Source: Microseira sp041929235
GTDB taxonomy: Bacteria; Cyanobacteriota; Cyanobacteriia; Cyanobacteriales; Aerosakkonemataceae
NCBI RefSeq assembly: GCF_041929235.1
Contig: NZ_JBHFNP010000246.1
Coordinates: 34,535 to 98,534 of the forward strand
Length of the DNA: 64,000 nt
Direction of reading: 5' to 3'
A model generated the notes under the pieces. That model saw nothing but the letters and a program-made list of their open reading frames with translations, was not told where the DNA came from and did no database searches. Made by a program: the position numbers and the translations under genes. Positions 18,444-26,033 of the stretch are shown here, piece after piece (positions within the stretch are counted from its first letter, which is position 1; each line of letters opens with the position of its first letter).

Positions 18444-20096
18444 ATGCGTAAAATTTCATTCCTAGCCTTTGTCGGAACGCTGGCTCTATTTACAGGTGGC
18501 TGTAATCTTGGGGGTGGCGGAGGGGAAACAACAAGTTCTCCCAGCCCTAATGACTCGCCAGCGGCTCAAACACCAGCAAAACAAGATTTTCCAGGCGCGG
18601 TGATTCCTGGAAAGCCGGCTACCACGGCTGATGCTACCAAAAAACCATCAACTACAGCTGCGGTACCAGCTCCTCCTTCAGACTTGATTCCCTCGACCGA
18701 TCCCAAGGAGCGCCTAGGCGGCATACAAAAAGGAGTCACAGACCCCTTCGCCCAAGCTCCCATTCAACTGGAAGAAAATAAACCTCAGACACCGACTACC
18801 ACCGCGACTCAGCAACCCGTTCCTCAGGTAAGACGCATTCCAGGAACAGAGTCAACACCGGGGGTAAAAGTACCGACTGCCTTGCCCCAAAGGCGAACCG
18901 CACCGCGACCAGCTGCAACACCAGTGGGTCGTCCCAGACCAACAATCCCCCGTCCTGTGGCGTCCCGTCCTCTGGCGTCACCGCCTAGACCCAGGATTCC
19001 CCCTGCGGTTGGGGTGGAAACGCCTAGCCGTCCCAAAGCTCCCGAACCTTTTGCGCTGCAACCGCCCAGACGTCCTCTAGTACGCCGTCTCAGTATCCCA
19101 GTAGAAGCACCCAGCCGTCCTAAAGCTGGTGAACCCGTCACCCTGCAACCGACTAGACGCTTTGTAACACCTCGTACCAATATTCCGGTAGCACGCAGCC
19201 GCCCCAGCACGCCTAGCCGGTTCTCGGTACAACCGTCAAGGCGCTTCGTACCCCGAACAACGGTGGCGGTGCAACCGACTAGACGCAATACAAGCTCTCA
19301 GATAGCAGCAGGAACACCTTCACGCAATCCTGTTAATCGCGCCCGCGCCATCGCCAGATTGCCCCAAAAATCCGCAGTCACGCGGCGGTCTACAGTAGTG
19401 GCAACAGCCCCACGCCGGGTAACGCCCCGCACCACAGTAGCTGCAAGAGCTACCCAAGGTCGTCCAGCAACGGGTAACGTAGTGGCACGGACGCCCCAAC
19501 GGCATCCAGCAAATCGCACAACGGCAGTGGCGCGGACAACCCAACGCACCCCAGCGCCCACTTCTACAGTGGCGGTACGACCCTCACCCGCACCTAGTCC
19601 AGCGGCGAGTCAGCCGAGTCCAACAACCGCCGCTAATGTGACTCCCAGTCCAGCTGCAACCACACCGCCTAGCCCCACCCCAGCGGTCAGTCCTACCCCA
19701 GCCACACCCCCCGAACCCCAAATTCCCGCATTACCGCCGCCTCCAGAACCTACTCTGGCGAGGGCAGTTGAAGTTTCTGGGGTGATTCAAATTGGTAACG
19801 AGCCTCAAGCTATTGTAAAAGCACCCAACGAAGCCACCAGCCGCTACGTCAAAGTTGGACAGCGGTTGTCTCAGGGACAGGTGCTGGTAAAACGCATTGA
19901 AATGAATGATGGCTCCGAACCCGTGGTAATTTTGGAAGAAAACGGCATTGAAGTAGCCAAAATGGTCGGCGATAGACCAATACCACCCGCCCAACCAGGG
20001 AACCAACCGGGTACTCCTGCGGCTGCTGTCACCGTTCTCCTGGCAGGTGGCGCTATGGCGCTCGCAAAGCGCCTTTCCAAGCAAAAAGGTGTCTAA
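18444..20096 (+). CDS. Proline-rich lipoprotein with PilP-like C-terminal domain
   Basis: 550 residues. The N-terminus is a lipoprotein signal (FVGTLALFTGGC), so it should be anchored in a membrane and exposed to the periplasm. Residues ~120-420 are low-complexity, Pro/Arg/Thr/Ala-rich, with repeats such as APSRPKAGEP and VAVQPTRR. The C-terminal ~90 residues (VEVSGVIQIGNEPQAIVKAP ... RYVKVGQRLSQGQVLVKRIE ... VVILEENGIEV) resemble the small beta domain of PilP-type pilus proteins. A TTG opens the frame at 18408; I chose the ATG at 18444, which has GGGGAA 8 bases upstream. It follows sigF, so a motility role is tempting but unproven. Confidence 0.7.
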   Translation: MRKISFLAFVGTLALFTGGCNLGGGGGETTSSPSPNDSPAAQTPAKQDFPGAVIPGKPATTADATKKPSTTAAVPAPPSDLIPSTDPKERLGGIQKGVTDPFAQAPIQLEENKPQTPTTTATQQPVPQVRRIPGTESTPGVKVPTALPQRRTAPRPAATPVGRPRPTIPRPVASRPLASPPRPRIPPAVGVETPSRPKAPEPFALQPPRRPLVRRLSIPVEAPSRPKAGEPVTLQPTRRFVTPRTNIPVARSRPSTPSRFSVQPSRRFVPRTTVAVQPTRRNTSSQIAAGTPSRNPVNRARAIARLPQKSAVTRRSTVVATAPRRVTPRTTVAARATQGRPATGNVVARTPQRHPANRTTAVARTTQRTPAPTSTVAVRPSPAPSPAASQPSPTTAANVTPSPAATTPPSPTPAVSPTPATPPEPQIPALPPPPEPTLARAVEVSGVIQIGNEPQAIVKAPNEATSRYVKVGQRLSQGQVLVKRIEMNDGSEPVVILEENGIEVAKMVGDRPIPPAQPGNQPGTPAAAVTVLLAGGAMALAKRLSKQKGV

Positions 20097-20158
20097 TAAT
20101 ACCCGCAACGCTCGCTAAAAAAAGAATTGTCATGGGGAATTTGAGATTTGAGATTTAA

Positions 20159-20187
20159 GATTGCAGATTGAGTCTCAATCTGCAATC
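20159..20187. repeat. Inverted repeat of GATTGCAGATTGA
   Basis: Arms of 13 bp around GTC, with a further direct copy of CAATCTGCAATC just downstream (20190-20208). It lies in the spacer after the proline-rich gene and could serve as a terminator-like hairpin, but has no T-run. Confidence 0.5.
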
Positions 20188-20242
20188 TGCAATTTTCAAT
20201 CTGCAATCCCCATTGACCTATTACCCATGACCAATTTAAAAA

Positions 20243-20509
20243 ATGCAGACGCCTCAACCAGAAATACTGCCCTATCAAATTAGCTTTCCTGGATTGCCCT
20301 TAGCAGTTTATCGAGAAATAGCCGCCCATCTACGGCAAGTGGAAGGGGTGGAACCCTATTTGATACCGCAGCAAAGCAGGGAGTTTGATTACAATCAAAG
20401 CCAAATAGAAGGCTTGTGGATTCAGTTTCCAGAAAATGCCGATTCCACTTGTCGCCAACGAGTCGATCAAATATTGGCATACTATAAGAATCGCTATTGC
20501 TCTAGATAG
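20243..20509 (+). CDS. Small conserved cyanobacterial protein of unknown function
   Basis: 88 residues with no signal peptide or membrane segment. Visible features are an N-terminal PGLPLAVYREIAAHLRQVEGV helix region and a C-terminal helix RVDQILAYYKNRY. It sits 67 bases upstream of hisS on the same strand and may be co-transcribed with it. Codon use and base composition resemble the neighbouring housekeeping genes. No function can be assigned. Confidence 0.6.
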   Translation: MQTPQPEILPYQISFPGLPLAVYREIAAHLRQVEGVEPYLIPQQSREFDYNQSQIEGLWIQFPENADSTCRQRVDQILAYYKNRYCSR

Positions 20510-20576
20510 AAAAACGATTTTCAACCATCGTTCTAGCTGGGCGAGGTAACAATTTTAACTGGAAATTAACGTATTA

Positions 20577-21863
20577 ATGGGCACCATCCAAGCTTTACGG
20601 GGAACGCGGGACATCCTACCTGAAGAAATCGTTTATTGGCAGCGGGTAGAAGCAACTGCGCGGGAGATTTTAGGCAGAGCAACTTATACCGAAATTCGCA
20701 CGCCGACGTTTGAGGAGACAGCTTTATTTGAACGCGGCATCGGTGAAGCTACTGATGTCGTAGGTAAAGAAATGTACACTTTCTTAGATAAGGGAGAGCG
20801 TTCTATTACCTTGCGTCCGGAAGGGACAGCCGGGGTGGTGCGGGCTTTCATCGAACACGGTTTATTTGCCCAAGGTGGCGTGCAGCGGCTTTGGTATACT
20901 GGGCCGATGTTTCGCTACGAACGTCCAGGGGCAGGAAGGCAGCGGCAATTTCATCAGATAGGCGTCGAGGTGTTGGGGAGTCCTGACCCAAGAGCGGATG
21001 CTGAGGTAATTGCGATCGCATCCAATATCCTTCAAACCCTCGGACTTAAAGACCTGCAACTGGATCTGAATTCACTCGGAAAACGCGAAGATCGGCAGCA
21101 GTATCGGCAAGCACTGGTAGATTATTTAACACCGTACAAAGAAGAGTTAGATCCGGATTCACAAGATCGCCTGACTCGCAATCCACTGAGAATTTTGGAT
21201 AGTAAGAGCGATCGCACGCAAGAAATTGCTAAAGATGCGCCAAGTATATTAGATTACCTGGGCGCTGAATCAAAGCGTCACTTCGATCGGGTGCAGCAGC
21301 TATTAAGCGATTTGGGGATTAGTTACCGAATTAATCCCCGTTTAGTGCGTGGTTTGGATTACTACAGCCACACAGCCTTTGAGTTTATTTCTGGTAACTT
21401 GGGTTCCCAAGCCACGGTTTGCGGTGGCGGTCGCTACGATGGCTTAGTGGCAGAATTGGGAGGGCCGGAAACCCCTGCGGTTGGTTGGGCTATTGGTTTG
21501 GAACGGTTGGTTATCCTGTTGCAACAGATACAGGAAAAGCCCCAGCAGCATCTGGATTTTTACGTAGTTTCTAGAGGCGATGCGGCGGAAGCGCAAGCAT
21601 TGATATTGGCTCAAAAATTGCGCGAATCTGGGTTTAGCGTGGAATTAGATTTGAGTGGAAGTGCATTTAAGAAGCAATTCGCACGCGCTGATAAGAGTGG
21701 GGCTGTTGCTTGCTTGATTTTGGGCGATGAAGAAGCAGCAAACAAGACAGTCAAATTGAAGTGGATGGCTACGAAAGAGCAAGAGGCGATCGCTCAAACC
21801 GATCTACTTGCCAAAACCGAACAATTGCGCCGTGAAATTGATACCCTGAAAACACAACAGTAG
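20577..21863 (+). CDS. hisS: Histidyl-tRNA synthetase
   Basis: 428-residue class II aminoacyl-tRNA synthetase that charges tRNA-His. Class II motif 1 lies around IRTPTFEETALFERG and motif 2 around RLWYTGPMFRYERP. The histidine-binding signatures LVRGLDYYSHTAFEF and VCGGGRYDGLV, and motif 3 GWAIGLERL, are all present. The C-terminal anticodon-binding domain begins near HLDFYVVSRGD. Length is normal. The Uma2 gene starts 6 bases after the stop. Confidence 0.97.
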   Translation: MGTIQALRGTRDILPEEIVYWQRVEATAREILGRATYTEIRTPTFEETALFERGIGEATDVVGKEMYTFLDKGERSITLRPEGTAGVVRAFIEHGLFAQGGVQRLWYTGPMFRYERPGAGRQRQFHQIGVEVLGSPDPRADAEVIAIASNILQTLGLKDLQLDLNSLGKREDRQQYRQALVDYLTPYKEELDPDSQDRLTRNPLRILDSKSDRTQEIAKDAPSILDYLGAESKRHFDRVQQLLSDLGISYRINPRLVRGLDYYSHTAFEFISGNLGSQATVCGGGRYDGLVAELGGPETPAVGWAIGLERLVILLQQIQEKPQQHLDFYVVSRGDAAEAQALILAQKLRESGFSVELDLSGSAFKKQFARADKSGAVACLILGDEEAANKTVKLKWMATKEQEAIAQTDLLAKTEQLRREIDTLKTQQ

Positions 21864-21869
21864 CGTTCT

Positions 21870-22460
21870 ATGAATCCAAATCTTTTGGAAAAAACAAGCT
21901 TAGTCGCTGAAGATCAGCGACTAACTTTATATGGAGTTTCCTGGCAACAGTACGAAATTCTCCGCGCGACTCTGGATGATTTTGCTGGGTTACGGATGAA
22001 TTACTTAAAAGGAACTTTAGAAATTTTTATGCCAGGGGCTAAGCACGAACAAACAAAATCAGTCATCGGTCGATTGATTGAAACTTACTCTTTAGAAACT
22101 AATACCAGGCTCTATGCTTGTGGTTCTACAACCTATAAAAAACAGGCAGAAGAACGGGGTTTAGAACCAGATGAAAGTTATTGTATTGGAGAAGAGAAAG
22201 AATTTCCAGACCTAGCGATAGAAGTTATTGTCACCAGCGGTAGCATTGACTTACTGGATATCTATATAGGGTTAGGAGTTCCTGAAGTCTGGTTTTGGAA
22301 AAATGGTCAGCTTTCTCTGTATCGCTTGCAAGCAGGACAGTATGAGCAAATTGAACGCAGTATCCTGCTGCCAAACTTAGATATTAATTTATTGGTTCGC
22401 TGCGCCAATATGCCCGATCAACATGATGCTGTAATTGAGTTTCGCAACGCGATTCGTTAA
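21870..22460 (+). CDS. Uma2-family putative endonuclease (DUF820)
   Basis: 196 residues. It matches the Uma2 / DUF820 family, which is greatly expanded in cyanobacteria and has a PD-(D/E)XK nuclease fold: MNYLKGTLEIFMPG, KHEQTKSVIGRLIE, a central ESYCIGEEKEFPDLAIEVIV strand pair, and the C-terminal YIGLGVPEVWFWKNGQL. The usual E-x-K pair is not obvious (AIEVIVTSG here), so activity is uncertain. It begins 6 bases after hisS and may be read through from it. It opens a stretch of nuclease-like accessory genes. Confidence 0.85.
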   Translation: MNPNLLEKTSLVAEDQRLTLYGVSWQQYEILRATLDDFAGLRMNYLKGTLEIFMPGAKHEQTKSVIGRLIETYSLETNTRLYACGSTTYKKQAEERGLEPDESYCIGEEKEFPDLAIEVIVTSGSIDLLDIYIGLGVPEVWFWKNGQLSLYRLQAGQYEQIERSILLPNLDINLLVRCANMPDQHDAVIEFRNAIR

Positions 22461-22649
22461 CGGCAATCGAGTCGCGTTCCTTCGGGGAGTAGCAATTGTA
22501 AGTGCAACAGGTTCAAGTCTCCATCTGGAGGTAGAGCCAAGATAAAAAGCTGTTGGCGGTAATTTATGACCATAAAATGTATTAGAACGCAACTAAAATA
22601 CAACTAATAGTTAGGCAGCACAAATTTACTGTATATAGAGGTGATTTAT

Positions 22650-23300
22650 ATGCACTCGGAAGCAGAAACATTCGCCTTCATTGATGAATGCAAATATGCT
22701 TTAGATCAGTTATTTCAAATATTGGATATACGGCTAAAAGCCATTCATAATCTCTCTAGAAGTTTAGCTGAGATTGAGCAAATAGAATATTTACTTACAG
22801 ACAACTTTGTTGAACAAGATCAATGGTCTGTAAATGCAAATTCCTATTACATCCAATATATGGATCGAATGAAAGCACTTGCAGAAGAAAAGCAAGGGAT
22901 TGCAACCGAGCCAGAACGGCAGAAAAGAGTTTTAGAAATGCTCGCTCGCATTGGTGCAACTGAAGAGTCAATGGCTGTACTAGCGTCAGCAGTCCTTCAA
23001 ATTGGTAAGCAGGTATTATCATTTCGGTTTGGTGGAAAACCAAACTTGAAAAATGTCCGTGAGGTAGCTTCCCAGTTAGTAGTTGAAATAATTTGGGAGG
23101 GTCGCAATCACACTATGCATTGGGAGGAAGCTAACCCTCGCCGACCAGTAGTAGATATGCTTCAGAAATTGCAAACCTCTGGTGTGAAGATTATTCAAGG
23201 ACGTAATAATGCTCTGGCAATAATTGCTGTACTTAACTGGAAAAGTGCTAGTGAAGCGATCGAAGACCTAAAGTCGTTAGTTATAGCCGAAAATACCTAA
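22650..23300 (+). CDS. Putative HEPN-like protein, first gene of a three-nuclease operon
   Basis: 216 residues, mostly helical and acidic, not a family I can name. Near residue 154 it carries EGRNHTMHWEE, which contains R-N-x3-H, the classic Rx4-6H active-site motif of HEPN ribonucleases, in a predicted helix. A GTG at 22641 is in frame, but AGAGG precedes the ATG at 22650 by 8 bases, so I chose that. The next two genes follow at once (a 2-base gap to the possible ATG at 23303, then a 4-bp overlap), so the three are almost certainly co-transcribed. The HEPN call rests on one motif and predicted helicity. Confidence 0.6.
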   Translation: MHSEAETFAFIDECKYALDQLFQILDIRLKAIHNLSRSLAEIEQIEYLLTDNFVEQDQWSVNANSYYIQYMDRMKALAEEKQGIATEPERQKRVLEMLARIGATEESMAVLASAVLQIGKQVLSFRFGGKPNLKNVREVASQLVVEIIWEGRNHTMHWEEANPRRPVVDMLQKLQTSGVKIIQGRNNALAIIAVLNWKSASEAIEDLKSLVIAENT

Positions 23301-23321
23301 CAATGACAAAAACCTGTTGAT

Positions 23322-23837
23322 GTGATTCACAATGGTAGGGTAGTTGGTTTTTCAAGCGAGCCTATTATGGCTATTAGACCTGATTCTGGCTGGGACTTAT
23401 CAGTTGACAACCGTTACGGTCAACTAACTCTTGTGGTTGAAGTCAAGCGCAACACCAATGTATCCCCGGAGTGGGCAGCAAAACTTCGACGCAATATCCT
23501 TGCACACGGTACTTTTCCCAAAGCTCCGTATTTTCTGATGGTTTTCCCAGACAAATTTTACCTATGGGCTAATGCTGAGGCCGATCAGGACCAGAGCGAA
23601 CCTACCTACACTATTGATGCATCTCCAATTCTTCAACCTTACTTTGAAAGGGCAGGAGTAACGGCTGACCAAATCAGTGGAGAAAGCCTTGAAATAATTG
23701 TTACATCGTGGCTTGGAGAGATAATTTATTCCGATAGAGTGCCTGAAAACATAGATGCTTCTCAACGATGGTTGCTTGAGTCGGGGCTTTATGCTGCGTT
23801 AGCTGGAGGAAAATTTGAGCATGAGGGGGCTGCGTGA
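23322..23837 (+). CDS. Putative PD-(D/E)XK nuclease-like protein, second gene of the operon
   Basis: 171 residues if started at the GTG at 23322. The core reads GWDLSVDN ... LTLVVEVKRN, a D-x14-E-x-K arrangement typical of PD-(D/E)XK nucleases, followed by a strand YFLMVFPDKFYLWA as in restriction-type folds. No ribosome site precedes the GTG. An ATG at 23303, 3 bases after the previous stop, would read MTKPVDVIHNG if the five-A run at 23308-23312 had one base less. A one-base indel, real or a sequencing error, may therefore hide the true start. The stop overlaps the next start by 4 bases (GTGA). Confidence 0.6.
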   Translation: MIHNGRVVGFSSEPIMAIRPDSGWDLSVDNRYGQLTLVVEVKRNTNVSPEWAAKLRRNILAHGTFPKAPYFLMVFPDKFYLWANAEADQDQSEPTYTIDASPILQPYFERAGVTADQISGESLEIIVTSWLGEIIYSDRVPENIDASQRWLLESGLYAALAGGKFEHEGAA

Positions 23838-24442
23838 ATATCTATGTTGAGACAAACTTTGTTTTAGAGCTAACCTTCGAGCAAGAACAGTGTGCAAGTT
23901 GCGAACAGATTCTACAACTTTGTGAAGCAGGACAAGCAAAGCTCATCGTTCCAGCTTATAGTCTTGCTGAACCTCATGAAAAACTGAGTCGTCAAGCAAG
24001 GAGACGTCGAGAACTGCAACAATTGTTAGATGCTGAGTTACGTCAACTTTCACGTACAGCCTCTTATGTAAGTCGTATCAAGAGTATCCAAGATATCGCT
24101 ACTTTAATTGTACAAAGTAATGAGGAAGAACGGCATCGCTTTATTCAATGTCGAGAGCGGCTCCTCAACATTGGAGAAATTGTTGCGCTTAATGCCAATA
24201 TCCTGATTGAGGCAGCCTCCTATGAAACTACTTATGATTTAACGCCGCAAGATGCCCTTGTTTATGCATCAGTTATTGGTCACTTACGACACGATCAGCC
24301 ACAGCAGGCTTGCTTCTTGAATCGAAATTCTAAAGACTTTGATAGCCCTGATATTATTGATGAACTTAGACAATTCAACTGTAGAATGATTCCACGATTT
24401 GATAGCGGGTATAGTTTTCTTCAATCGCAGTTATCGTCGTAA
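23834..24442 (+). CDS. PIN-domain-like protein, third gene of the operon
   Basis: 202 residues starting with GTG, whose GTGA overlaps the stop of the preceding gene. The N-terminus IYVETNFVLEL matches the first strand of PIN ribonucleases, with Glu in place of the usual first Asp. Later acidic sites fit the fold: SLAEPHEKL, TPQDALVYASV and FLNRNSKDFDSPDI. The middle is a long helical insert. PIN proteins are usually metal-dependent ribonucleases (VapC-like). There is no adjacent VapB-type antitoxin. The stop codon forms the first three bases of a 70-bp repeat shared with the higA 3' end. Confidence 0.65.
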   Translation: MNIYVETNFVLELTFEQEQCASCEQILQLCEAGQAKLIVPAYSLAEPHEKLSRQARRRRELQQLLDAELRQLSRTASYVSRIKSIQDIATLIVQSNEEERHRFIQCRERLLNIGEIVALNANILIEAASYETTYDLTPQDALVYASVIGHLRHDQPQQACFLNRNSKDFDSPDIIDELRQFNCRMIPRFDSGYSFLQSQLSS

Positions 24443-24509
24443 CATCATCCAGCTTCGGCAATGACTTGTCCAATTTCTTTAGGGGTTACACCTGTTGCTA
24501 GCATTGCAC
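24440..24509 (-). pseudogene. Fragment of a second HigA antitoxin 3' end (70-bp repeat)
   Basis: Read on the minus strand this encodes AMLATGVTPKEIGQVIAEAG and a stop, nearly the same as the C-terminus of the HigA at 25169. The two 70-bp stretches (24440-24509 and 25164-25233) differ at about four bases and are in the same orientation, flanking the DUF4926/DUF6883 genes. It looks like a trace of recombination or of insertion of that pair between antitoxin ends. Confidence 0.75.
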
Positions 24510-24561
24510 CGATGCTCGAAATCCTGTGCGGGACTTTTCATGAATTAGGACTGAATCTTTT

Positions 24562-24789
24562 TTAGAGTAAGGCTCCTTCTGCAATAGGCTGATGGTGTAG
24601 CAGCATTACCTGTTTGTCCGTTAACGTTTCTAGTGCATAAGTCCGTCCTTGCATATCGCTAAACTCAACCTCAAATACTCCAGGATCATACACTTCAACG
24701 ATGGTTCCAACCTGTCCACGATAAACACCCAGTTCTGGCAGGTTTTCAACCAATGCAATAACATCCAACAACTTCAAGGGTGAATTCAT
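24562..24789 (-). CDS. DUF4926-domain protein
   Basis: 75 residues, an SH3-like small beta protein. The conserved pattern is DVIALVENLPELGVYRGQVG-TIVEVYDPGVFEVEFSDMQGRT, as in the DUF4926 family, which is very common in cyanobacteria and usually sits beside DUF6883 genes. The pair behaves like a possible toxin-antitoxin module, but neither biochemical role is established to my knowledge. It starts 18 bases after the DUF6883 stop; AGGAGG lies just before its ATG. Confidence 0.85.
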   Translation of the reverse strand: MNSPLKLLDVIALVENLPELGVYRGQVGTIVEVYDPGVFEVEFSDMQGRTYALETLTDKQVMLLHHQPIAEGALL

Positions 24790-24807
24790 TCTGTTAATCC
24801 TCCTTTC

Positions 24808-25140
24808 TCACAAAATATAACAAGTAATCAACCGAGGAAAATTATCGTCGTATCCCACAATCCCAGCACTCCGAACAACTGCATGTTTTTCGGAGCGAGT
24901 CATGGGAAAATCAATAACGTATTTCTGTCCATGTTGATTGGATTTGCCTGGAACAGCATCATAGGTTTTAACTGCTTCTAGCAAAGCATCCCGCAATTCC
25001 TCCACTTCTTATAGCCCAATTCCTAGTGCCGACCGAAAGACGTAAGCTTTATGTTGCCCATCTGAATGTTCTGGATTCAAGCAATAACCAATTAGTTTTT
25101 GCATATCGATCTCAGCTTGCTCAGGATTGGGAAGTTTCAT
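24808..25140 (-). pseudogene. DUF6883 gene broken by an in-frame stop
   Basis: The frame from the ATG at 25140 reads MKLPNPEQAEIDMQKLIGYC ... HKAYVFRSALGIGL, meets a TAA at 25009-25011, and resumes in the same frame with EELRDALLEAVKTYD ... KYVIDFPM ... IVGYDDNFPRLITCYIL. Together this is a full-length DUF6883 protein of ~110 residues. The second half could restart from a GTG at 25005, but a single nonsense mutation is the simplest reading. Its partner DUF4926 gene next to it remains intact. Confidence 0.8.
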
Positions 25141-25168
25141 AGGTACAATAATATTCTAGACGGTAACA

Positions 25169-25483
25169 TCATCCAACTTCGGCAATGATTTGTCCAATTT
25201 CTTTAGGGGTTGCACCTGTTGCCAGCATTGCACGTATTAGCAGTTCAATCGAAACTGAAGCATCACCATTCTCTGCCTTAGCGATACGGGGTTGGCTTGA
25301 TTGAATTTTTCCTGCTAATTCAGCTTGTGTCATCACTTGTTGTCGTCGTTGCTTCAGACTCCGACTGAGTGCTAACTTGATTTCAATCAAGGCATTTTCT
25401 TCTGGTGTGAGTTCCAAAAATTCTGAAACTGTACCAACCTTCCAACCCTTTGCTTCTAGCCTTTCTTTTTTAAGTTTATCCAT
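25169..25483 (-). CDS. higA: HigA-type antitoxin (XRE family)
   Basis: 104 residues with a helix-turn-helix (MTQAELAGKIQSSQPRIAKAENGD) typical of HigA antitoxins, an N-terminal extension (TPEENALIEIKLALSRSLKQ) and a C-terminal tail ATGATPKEIGQIIAEVG. It should bind the adjacent toxin and repress the operon promoter. It starts 2 bases after the toxin stop, giving the toxin-first order normal for higBA. Confidence 0.88.
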   Translation of the reverse strand: MDKLKKERLEAKGWKVGTVSEFLELTPEENALIEIKLALSRSLKQRRQQVMTQAELAGKIQSSQPRIAKAENGDASVSIELLIRAMLATGATPKEIGQIIAEVG

Positions 25484-25485
25484 AA

Positions 25486-25827
25486 CTAATCCTGTAGATC
25501 GGTGTCGTATTTACTCAGTCGCTTTTTGCAGTTATCAATTATGTTATCAGGCGTTCCTCTTGTGGTTTTATTAAACACCTCAATAATCAAGATGGCATCA
25601 TCATCAATTCGGTAGATGATTCTCCAATTTTTATCCGCATCCCGAATTCGTAACTCGTGACAATGTATCCCAATACTGGGCATTGGTCGTGAATGGGGAA
25701 GTCCAAGGTTCTCGCCTTGCTGCAAGCGTCTGAGGAGAAAACCTGTTTCAATACGCGCCTCCTGACTGAAGGGTGGAGTTTTGATCTCACCATGTAACCA
25801 GACTAGGGGTTTATCATCGTTATCCAT
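25486..25827 (-). CDS. higB: HigB-type toxin (RelE/ParE superfamily, Gp49-like)
   Basis: 113 residues. It resembles phage Gp49-like / HigB toxins: WLHGEIKTPPFSQEARIETGFLLRRLQQGE, then SIGIHCHELRIRDADKNWRIIYRID and the terminal helix NTRG-type segment. Such toxins cleave mRNA on the ribosome. The higA antitoxin follows directly on the same strand. Both genes look intact, so this should be a working pair closing the accessory island. Confidence 0.88.
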   Translation of the reverse strand: MDNDDKPLVWLHGEIKTPPFSQEARIETGFLLRRLQQGENLGLPHSRPMPSIGIHCHELRIRDADKNWRIIYRIDDDAILIIEVFNKTTRGTPDNIIDNCKKRLSKYDTDLQD

Positions 25828-26033
25828 AGCCAGTTTATATCATATCTGATATAACGATTGTCCTCACAACCGTTAGCTCTGAAGCTATCAATGGGGGAAG
25901 TCAATCCAGGTTAGCTGTCGAGTTGTTGCAAAGATTGTTAGATAAGCACTCCTAGAAGCTCCCCCACCCAATTGCCCTGTCCCCTTCCCTGGTCTAGAAT
26001 TAAGTGCGATCGCTGCTATCTTCTCACCCACCA

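Noticed and set aside
18824..19561. Long antisense frames opposite the proline-rich gene
   Set aside because: They are Gly/Arg-rich mirror frames of a Pro-rich coding sequence, a common artefact of GC-rich low-complexity genes.
22461..22640. Possible tRNA-like sequence around GGTTCAAGTCTCC
   Set aside because: No acceptor stem or anticodon arm could be folded around it; the similarity to a T-loop is superficial.
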